From positions 1 to 47,673 of the forward strand of contig JAUXVT010000016.1 of assembly GCA_030680405.1 (NCBI GenBank): 47,673 nt of DNA, written 5' to 3'. The notes below the pieces were generated by a model. That model had not been told where the DNA came from. It worked only from the letters and a program-made list of their open reading frames with translations, and made no database searches. Made by a program: the position numbers and the translations under genes. The stretch is from Thiobacillus sp. (GTDB lineage: Bacteria > Pseudomonadota > Gammaproteobacteria > Burkholderiales > Thiobacillaceae). The first letter of the stretch is position 1, and the number at the start of each line of letters is the position of its first letter. This document shows, one piece after another, positions 42,256-47,673 of this stretch.

Positions 42256-42355
42256 TCTGTGCGGTGCCGAACGAAATATAGGCTGTTCCCAATGCATCGT
42301 GCATGTTGGCCCTTGGCCCTTGGTGTTTAGCGCTTCGCTTGTTGCGTCCGCTCAG
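42256..42355. repeat. Dispersed element of about 95 bp, copy 2
   Basis: Counterpart of 39591-39684, with an extra local duplication (CCCTTGGCCCTTGG) that makes it slightly longer. It lies about 180 bases upstream of the flavoprotein gene on the minus strand and beyond the end of the antiporter gene. The rest of the 42075-42423 gap shows no gene. Confidence 0.75.
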
Positions 42356-42423
42356 GATTGATCGCTTTGAGCGCTTTCAACAGAGCGGTGCAGCTCGGTA
42401 CCAACCGGAGCGGGGGGTGAAAT

Positions 42424-43755
42424 CTATGGCGTTGATAGACGTCTGCGGTAACGCCAAAAGCGTCTCATCAGCGGCTTGACGCTGGTGCCATGGACGAGAA
42501 TCGAAAGCGAGACCGCAATGAGCGTCAACTGGATCAAATCCAAGGCCAGATCTTCGGGGAGGCCATGCTGGATGGCGTACATCAGGTAATAGAGTGAACC
42601 GATGCCGCGCACCCCGAACCAGCCCACCATGCCGCGTATCGGCCACGAAGTGCGCGTGCCCAACAGGCCGACCAAGACGCTGACCGGGCGCGCCACCATA
42701 AACAGGAACAGCGCAAGTCCAACCGCGCGCCAGCTCCAGGAATCGAGAAACAGCGTGCCACCGATCAGCAGGATGAGCATCAATTCCGAGAGCCTTTCCA
42801 GATGTTCCTTGAATACCAGCGATCCTCCGCTGACAGTCGGCGCTGGATCGTTATCCGGGCATGCGTTTGCGGCTTCCGGTACGATCCGGTCGGTTTGCGG
42901 CGGATTCGAATTATCCAGATCGGCGCTGTCTATATCGGTGCTGGCGAGTTTAAGTTCGGTCTGGCGCAGCGCGACGGCAGCGAAAAAAACCGCCAGAAAT
43001 CCCCACGCATCGACCAGCACGCTCAGGCCGTACACCACTCCGATCAGGCCGAGCCCGAGGAAGTCGTCCATGAGCTTGTGTCTGGGTGGATTGCCGCGCA
43101 GTTTCCGTCCCACATGGGCCAGTGCGGCGCCAGACATGACCCCGATGGCGACCCCCGCCGCCGTGGCCCACAGCACATCGACCAGCGCCCAGCGCAGGCC
43201 GAATTCACCGAGATCGTGCAGACCGAGCAATCCCATCCCCAGCATCACAAACGGAAAAGCGCTGCCATCGTTCATGCCCGCCTCGCAGGTCAAGGTGAAG
43301 CGAAGCTGGTCTCGATCACCGGGATGACGGGTCTGGACATCGGTCGCCAACACCGGATCGGTGGGCGCCAGGATCGCGCCCAGCAAGACGCCCGCGCCCA
43401 GTGGCAGGCCGAGCAGGTAATAGGCAAAGGCGGCGACCAGCCCGACGCTGACCGCCATGGATACCGATGCCAGCAGAATCGGTGTGCGCCAGCGGGCGAA
43501 GCTGAACGGCACGGGCATTTTGACACCGGCGGAAAACAGCGAAATCAGCACAACCACTTCGGTCAGCACTTCCAGCAACGCCGATTCCTTGAGCGGGTTG
43601 AAGTGAAACACATTGAGTACCGTCGGCCCGACCAGTAGCCCCACCGCCAGATAAATAATGGCTGGGGTGACCGGCAGGCGCTTGAGCATCGGAGCAGTCA
43701 AGCCCCTGGCGAGCAACAGTCCGCCCACGAGCAGAAACCATAGGGCGTTAGTCAT
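42424..43755 (-). CDS. Cation:proton antiporter, CPA1 family
   Basis: The 443-aa membrane protein has about 12 helices. The core transport motif LLGAILAPTDPVLATDVQ (ion-binding Asp in the TDP stretch) and the second unwound-helix region EAGMNDGSAFPFVML are typical of NhaP/NhaA-like Na+/H+ exchangers. A hydrophilic loop of about 50 residues (about 277-325, rich in Asp, Asn, Pro) interrupts the membrane domain. The ion is not determined. Its promoter would lie in the gap before the divergent catalase gene. Confidence 0.9.
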   Translation of the reverse strand: MTNALWFLLVGGLLLARGLTAPMLKRLPVTPAIIYLAVGLLVGPTVLNVFHFNPLKESALLEVLTEVVVLISLFSAGVKMPVPFSFARWRTPILLASVSMAVSVGLVAAFAYYLLGLPLGAGVLLGAILAPTDPVLATDVQTRHPGDRDQLRFTLTCEAGMNDGSAFPFVMLGMGLLGLHDLGEFGLRWALVDVLWATAAGVAIGVMSGAALAHVGRKLRGNPPRHKLMDDFLGLGLIGVVYGLSVLVDAWGFLAVFFAAVALRQTELKLASTDIDSADLDNSNPPQTDRIVPEAANACPDNDPAPTVSGGSLVFKEHLERLSELMLILLIGGTLFLDSWSWRAVGLALFLFMVARPVSVLVGLLGTRTSWPIRGMVGWFGVRGIGSLYYLMYAIQHGLPEDLALDLIQLTLIAVSLSILVHGTSVKPLMRRFWRYRRRLSTP

Positions 43756-44143
43756 GATTCGTTAGGTTCATTAATTTCCAGTTTGACGCGACTGTTTTTC
43801 GCAGTGTTCCTGGGCAGTGAATTCGCCAGACAGGATTCGACTATCCGTCGCACGCCTCGGAGGAGCAGCCTGGAATATTCATTAATTGTGGTTGATCAGT
43901 GTCCGACGCGTTAAGCGTAATCCGGTTCAAAATTTTCTGGTGTACGCCACCGCACAGACGCACTTGCGCTGCCCGCCTAGGGTGCAGCGGTGACGAGCGC
44001 ATTCACTTATGACCAACAGCGAAAAAAATACATCCTGTTTGGTCCGGCGCGTCTTGTCAAAAATCGTCTGGTGCCTATAACACCGTCTCATCCGCACACA
44101 CCGACAGCCGGCAGGCCGGCGTTACTCACCCAGAAGATCGATC
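43756..44143. other. Divergent intergenic region between antiporter and catalase
   Basis: No gene recognised. It must contain the promoters of both flanking genes. AT-rich words such as TTCATTAATT near 43768 and 43880 are possible promoter parts, but no pair of boxes was convincing and I saw no clear OxyR-type site. Confidence 0.4.
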
Positions 44144-45297
44144 ATGAGCAAAGCAAAGACAACGGGTAATTCTGAAAAACGCAAACCGGAAAAAGTTTCG
44201 ACCCCGGCCAGAGGCACACACCGGGCTGCCGGCGGCGAGCTGCACCAAGTTGCGGGTGGCGAGCACCCAGCTCTCACCACGAACCAGGGCCTCGCACTTT
44301 CCGATAATCAAAATTCGCTCAGATCCAACCCGCGCGGCCCTACGCTTCTGGAGGATTTCATCCTCCGCGAAAAAATCACCCATTTCGATCACGAGCGGAT
44401 TCCCGAGCGTATCGTTCACGCGCGAGCAACGGGCGTGCATGGATTCTTCGAGCTGACCGCCTCGTTGAAGAAATACACCACCGCCAGGATACTCACCGAG
44501 GTCGGTGAGAAAACGCCTGTGTTTACGCGCATATCGACCGTCGCAGGCGGCGCGGGTTCGGTCGACACCCCGCGTGATGTGCGCGGGTTTGCCGTCAAGT
44601 TTTACACCAAGGAAGGCAACTGGGACCTGGTCGGCAACAACATCCCGGTTTTCTTCATCCAGGATGCCATCAAATTCCCCGACCTCATCCATGCCGTCAA
44701 GATGGAACCCGACCGTGGCTTTCCGCAGTCGGCGACCGCGCACGACACCTTCTGGGATTTCATTTCGCTCACGCCTGAATCCATGCACATGGTGATGTGG
44801 ATCATGTCGGATCGCACCCTGCCACGTTCGCTGCGCATGATCGAAGCCTTTGGCGTGCATAGTTTCCGCCTGATCAACGCCGCCGGCGAATCGACTTTCG
44901 TCAAATTCCACTGGCGCCCCAAGCTCGGCCTGCAGTCCACCATTTGGGACGAGACCGTCAAGATTTCGGGCGCTGATCAGGATTTCCACCGCCGCGATAT
45001 GTTCGACGCCATCGCAGCGGGCAATTTCCCCGAGTGGGAATTCGCGGTGCAGCTTTTCACGCAGGAACAGGCGGACAGCTTCCCGTTCGATCATCTGGAC
45101 GCCACCAAGCTGATTCCCGAAGAAATGGTTCCGCTTAAAGTGATCGGCCGCATGGTGCTGGATCGCTGGCCGAACAATTTCTTCGCTGAAACCGAATAGG
45201 TGGCTTACTGCCCTTCGCATGTGGTGCCGGGCATCGATTTCTCGAACGATCCGCTGTTGCAAGGCCGTTTGTTCTCCTATCTCGACACCCAGCTTTG
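44144..45297 (+). pseudogene. Catalase (clade-II-like, N-terminally extended), nonsense-mutated and truncated
   Basis: Haem catalase reading frame with a basic N-terminal extension of about 60 residues, as in large-subunit KatE/HPII-type enzymes. The distal-side His is H92 in IVHARATG, and the distal Asn is in [11 protein letters not shown]. At 45197-45199 the frame meets TAG where homologues have Gln ([16 protein letters not shown]). The same frame then resumes with [20 protein letters not shown], which contains the proximal Tyr haem ligand. The sequence leaves catalase homology right after DTQL (about 45295) and enters the cupin gene, so the C-terminal third or more is deleted. The stop-terminated product lacks the haem ligand and should be inactive. 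Confidence 0.92.
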
Positions 45298-45299
45298 CC

Positions 45300-45617
45300 A
45301 GGAACTGTCAGCTTGTTGTCATGGCGTTAAAGCCCAAAGAAGAGATCGGGATGGAAGTGCACCAGCTCGATCAGTTCTTTCGCGTGGAGGAGGGGGCGGG
45401 CGAGGCCGTTCTCGATGGTGTTCGCACGGTGGTCAGCGCGGGCTTCGCCGTGCTCGTCCCTGCTGAGACGAATCACAACATCATCAATACCGGCAGCGTT
45501 CCACTGAAGCTCTATACGCTCTATGCGCCGCCGAATCATCGCGACGGCGTTGTCCACCATACCCGCGCCGAAGCGGAGGCCGACAACGAGCACTTCGACG
45601 GCAAAACGACGGAATAG
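45300..45617 (+). pseudogene. Cupin-domain protein, N-terminus deleted
   Basis: From [20 protein letters not shown] onward this is a standard small cupin: [56 protein letters not shown] and the end AEADNEHFDGKTTE. Relatives carry about 28 further residues before CQLVV, from memory; here that part is replaced by the catalase fragment. ATG 45321 could still start a shortened protein of about 98 aa but has no correctly spaced ribosome site. I treat it as a gene fragment; expression of a short form cannot be excluded. Confidence 0.8.
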
Positions 45618-45684
45618 AAAGCAACTGTGCGCGCCCTCAGGAAGAGCAAGGACCTGGCCCGGTCAACAATCAAGGAGATCAATT

Positions 45685-46068
45685 ATGAGTAATATCGAAA
45701 ACACGATGCACGAAGGAGAAAGTCTGATTTACGACGCGGTCAAAGATATGACCAAAGACGAGCTTGAACAAACAGTCAGGAAAAATGCCGCAGCCAAAAA
45801 CTTCGACCTGAACGACGAACACATGAACGTGATCAGATCATTGATCGAACACTATAAGCAAGATTGCAAAACGCGCGACTGTCTTGCCGCGCATGAGCAT
45901 ATGCATTTTCTTGAGGAGGCATACGAATTCAAAGGCGGCAGCAAATATCTTTATAGGTTGTTTGACGCCATGCCTGATACGCGCGGCGTGCTCATGCCAA
46001 TTCATGAACTTGCCGGTTTGCCTGCACTGAGGCTGGAAACGGATGAGGGTTTTGGGACGGCATTTTGA
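45685..46068 (+). CDS. DsrC/TusE-like protein without the C-terminal cysteines
   Basis: The 127-aa product starts with an AAGGAG ribosome site eight bases before ATG 45685. The segment FDLNDEHMNVIRSLIEHYKQ and the later GGSKYLYRLFDAMPDTRG...HELAGLP follow the DsrC fold (helix-turn-helix-like core, then KYLYxLFP-x-GP and AGLPKP). DsrC and TusE relay sulfur through a Cys at the very C-terminus; here the C-terminal arm is LPALRLETDEGFGTAF with no Cys. The only cysteines are C61 and C66. This fits DsrC-like proteins suspected to be regulatory rather than sulfur carriers. Confidence 0.75.
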   Translation: MSNIENTMHEGESLIYDAVKDMTKDELEQTVRKNAAAKNFDLNDEHMNVIRSLIEHYKQDCKTRDCLAAHEHMHFLEEAYEFKGGSKYLYRLFDAMPDTRGVLMPIHELAGLPALRLETDEGFGTAF

Positions 46069-46165
46069 ACGAGGTACGCGGATCAATCCTCTGTTGTGCC
46101 GTTGACTGGCCGGATACCCAACGTACAGCGATTGACTGGTTCGGGTTTAAATCCGGAATTCGCCA

Positions 46166-46945
46166 ATGATTAGCCAGAGCCTGACCTATTGCCATTATCT
46201 GGATACCGGCCAGCGCGATTGGCGCATGCCCAATCGCCGCGAATTGCACAGCGTGCTCAGCCTGCAAACCAAATTGCCAGCCTTGCCTGAGCGACACCCG
46301 TTCATCGGTGTGTTCAACGGCTGGTACTGGACTTCGACGACGGCGGCCATCAGCCCTACGCACGCCTGGTACGTGGCGCTCGATGGCGCGCGCATGTTTT
46401 ACGGCGGCAAAGATCAATCCTTCATGCTATGGCCGGTACGCGGCGAAGGTCTGGGTGTTGTCCCGCGCACGGGCCAGCGCTACGACGCCGCCGGCAAAGT
46501 CATGTCATGCGTCGGTTCCGGCCAGGACGGTGAATTCCGTTACGGCGCCCCATGGCCTGAACCACGCTTTGAAATTCTTCACGCCGGCGTACTGGATCGT
46601 CTCACCCGACTGCTCTGGCGCCGCAGCGCGAACCTCACACCGCAACCGGTGGTCTGGCGCGAGGCGTTGGCAGCGTTGGCCAAGCTTAACCAGGCAGGGG
46701 AGAGCAGTGCCTGGCGTCTGCCAACGATCAACGAACTGGAGACGTTGGTGGATTGTGCCGTCCACAGCCCGGCCTTGCCGTCCGGGCATCCTTTCGCCGA
46801 CGTGCAGGACATTTACTGGTCGTCTACCACCAGCCTGTTCGAGCCTGATTGGGCCTGGGCCCTGTACCTGGAAAAAGGTGCGACGGGCGTCGGACAAAAG
46901 CGGTCCGCACAATTTTCGGTATGGGCCGTGGCAACTTTCGATTGA
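46166..46945 (+). CDS. DUF1566 (Lcl C-terminal-type) protein with two domain copies
   Basis: The 259-aa product contains two copies of the domain: about 18-91 (DWRMPNRRELHSVLSLQTK ... WYWTSTT ... FMLWPVRG) and about 130-256 (PWPEPRFEILHAGVLDRLTR, WRLPTINELETLVDCAV, YWSSTT, FSVWAV). The second copy has the PRF...LTRLLW lead-in; the first lacks it, so the gene may be 5'-truncated. The 97 bases upstream hold stops in this frame. No signal peptide is seen, unusual for a domain common in surface proteins. Function unknown. Confidence 0.75.
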   Translation: MISQSLTYCHYLDTGQRDWRMPNRRELHSVLSLQTKLPALPERHPFIGVFNGWYWTSTTAAISPTHAWYVALDGARMFYGGKDQSFMLWPVRGEGLGVVPRTGQRYDAAGKVMSCVGSGQDGEFRYGAPWPEPRFEILHAGVLDRLTRLLWRRSANLTPQPVVWREALAALAKLNQAGESSAWRLPTINELETLVDCAVHSPALPSGHPFADVQDIYWSSTTSLFEPDWAWALYLEKGATGVGQKRSAQFSVWAVATFD

Positions 46946-46980
46946 ATATGGCCATGCCAAGGACGATAAACGGCGGGTGA

Positions 46981-47364
46981 CTACCCGCCCAGGCCATCGG
47001 AAAGTATCCAAGACTGCCGATCTTCTTCAGTACAAGCGTCATTCAGACACAGAAATTTTGTTCCATTGTCTTCAAGTGATACGAGATTCGTATCGGGTTC
47101 GTCGAAGCCCTCGGCGTCTGTAAAGATGAAGTGAAACGCATCGGCGATCTGCAGTTCTAGTATTCCTTCGTTGCTTTCTCCATAAACATGCCAACGGTCC
47201 TCCGCCCCTCCAGGAATTGCGGGAGCGAACTTGCCAGTCCTGTCATCCTTCCAGGCGACGATCACGGGCTTCTTCAGTATCTCGTCGGCTTTCCCCACAG
47301 CCGTTAGGCGCGCCTGCGTAAAGTTCATAGGGGTATCTTGATCAGGTAATTTGATGGTCTGCAT
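46981..47364 (-). CDS. Small uncharacterised protein, AF1514-like (DUF5619)
   Basis: The 127-aa acidic soluble protein contains ARLTAVGKADEILKKPVIVA, WKDDRTGKFAPAIPGG, WHVYGESNEGILELQIADAF and FIFTDAEGFDEPDTNLVSLE. I associate these from memory with the AF1514 family, whose function is unknown; that assignment is tentative. It converges on the DUF1566 gene with 35 bases between stops. A second ATG (MNFTQARL) 12 codons in is an alternative start. Confidence 0.55.
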   Translation of the reverse strand: MQTIKLPDQDTPMNFTQARLTAVGKADEILKKPVIVAWKDDRTGKFAPAIPGGAEDRWHVYGESNEGILELQIADAFHFIFTDAEGFDEPDTNLVSLEDNGTKFLCLNDACTEEDRQSWILSDGLGG

Positions 47365-47548
47365 TTTTAGGCCTCTATAGATAAAATAAATTTATGTTGC
47401 AGCATGGCATTCACATGCATGGTTGACGAGGCGCCAACCAAACTACACCATGCAATTAATTGACTGTACCGGCCGGCGCTTGTTCCGGAATCGTTTCGAC
47501 TCTTTTTTAGCGTAAACCCCGCACAAGAGAGCCGACGTCCCCCCGGTT

Positions 47549-47673
47549 TCAGTAGCAGTCGGCTTTAGAGTCCGGAGGTAATGTAGCTGATTTCGCAGCC
47601 AACTGTCTGGCATAGGCGGACGGCGTCAATCCACCCAGTGCCTTCTTCGGCCTTTCCTCGTTGTACTCTCGTC
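47549..47673 (-). mobile_element. IS3-family transposase, C-terminal end (cut by window edge)
   Basis: The minus-strand frame entering from the right edge reads REYNEERPKKALGGLTPSAY, then ARQLAAKSATLPPDSKADCY and stop at 47549. The YNEERPHKALGGLTPxEY pattern is the typical end of IS3-type OrfB integrases (rve domain). The GC-rich GGGGGGACGTCGGC just beyond the stop (about 47530-47546) probably belongs to the element's right inverted repeat. The other end and any target duplication are outside the window. Confidence 0.85.

Overview
The window looks like a chromosomal segment of a betaproteobacterium, most plausibly a sulfur-oxidising, Thiobacillus-like member of the Nitrosomonadales/Hydrogenophilales. 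This is an inference from gene order and content: map-glnD divergent from rpsB-tsf-pyrH-frr-uppS-cdsA-dxr-rseP-bamA-skp-lpxD-fabZ-lpxA-lpxB-rnhB, a periplasmic Lig E ligase, a HiPIP and a DsrC-like protein. No rRNA, tRNA, CRISPR array or phage was recognised.

Bases 1-33245 are a dense housekeeping block. It starts with a repeat-bearing partial reading frame, then map-glnD on the minus strand. A long plus-strand run follows, from rpsB to rnhB, for translation (S2, EF-Ts, RRF), UMP kinase, isoprenoid and undecaprenyl precursors (Dxr, UppS), phospholipid (CdsA) and envelope biogenesis (RseP, BamA, Skp, LpxD, FabZ, LpxA, LpxB). Many of these genes overlap by four bases (ATGA or GTGA), which suggests translational coupling. 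Next come a CopD-like membrane protein, a thioredoxin, a CaCA exchanger and a FemAB-like acyltransferase. After these are sucC-sucD-nadE-glnB, bamD against rluD-pgeF, the minus-strand unit nadC-GNAT-ligE, and clpB. GlnD and GlnB are the enzyme and substrate of the PII nitrogen-sensing cascade; NadE and NadC are two steps of NAD synthesis.

Bases 33246-47673 are an accessory region with looser packing, more AT-rich patches, duplications and broken genes. It holds an EEP-family hydrolase, a secreted protein of unknown function, an EncFtn-type ferritin with no encapsulin nearby, a small zinc-ribbon protein, CsbD, a HiPIP, two flavoprotein reductases, a CHRD protein, a frameshifted alternative oxidase, a Na+/H+ antiporter, a clade-II-like catalase with a nonsense codon and a deletion that also removes the start of the adjacent cupin gene, a cysteine-poor DsrC-like protein, a two-domain DUF1566/Lcl protein, a small AF1514-like protein, and the end of an IS3-family transposase at the right edge. 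The shared theme is redox and oxidative stress.

The most notable signals are regulatory duplications in this region. A segment of about 312 bp carrying the csbD promoter and first 17 codons is duplicated upstream of the HiPIP gene, apparently giving it a csbD-derived start. A second element of about 95 bp is shared upstream of the two flavoprotein reductase genes. In the housekeeping block the main oddities are a 111-bp in-frame tandem repeat at the left edge, a palindrome of about 118 bp between lpxD and fabZ, and an rpsB leader that can pair with its own Shine-Dalgarno region.
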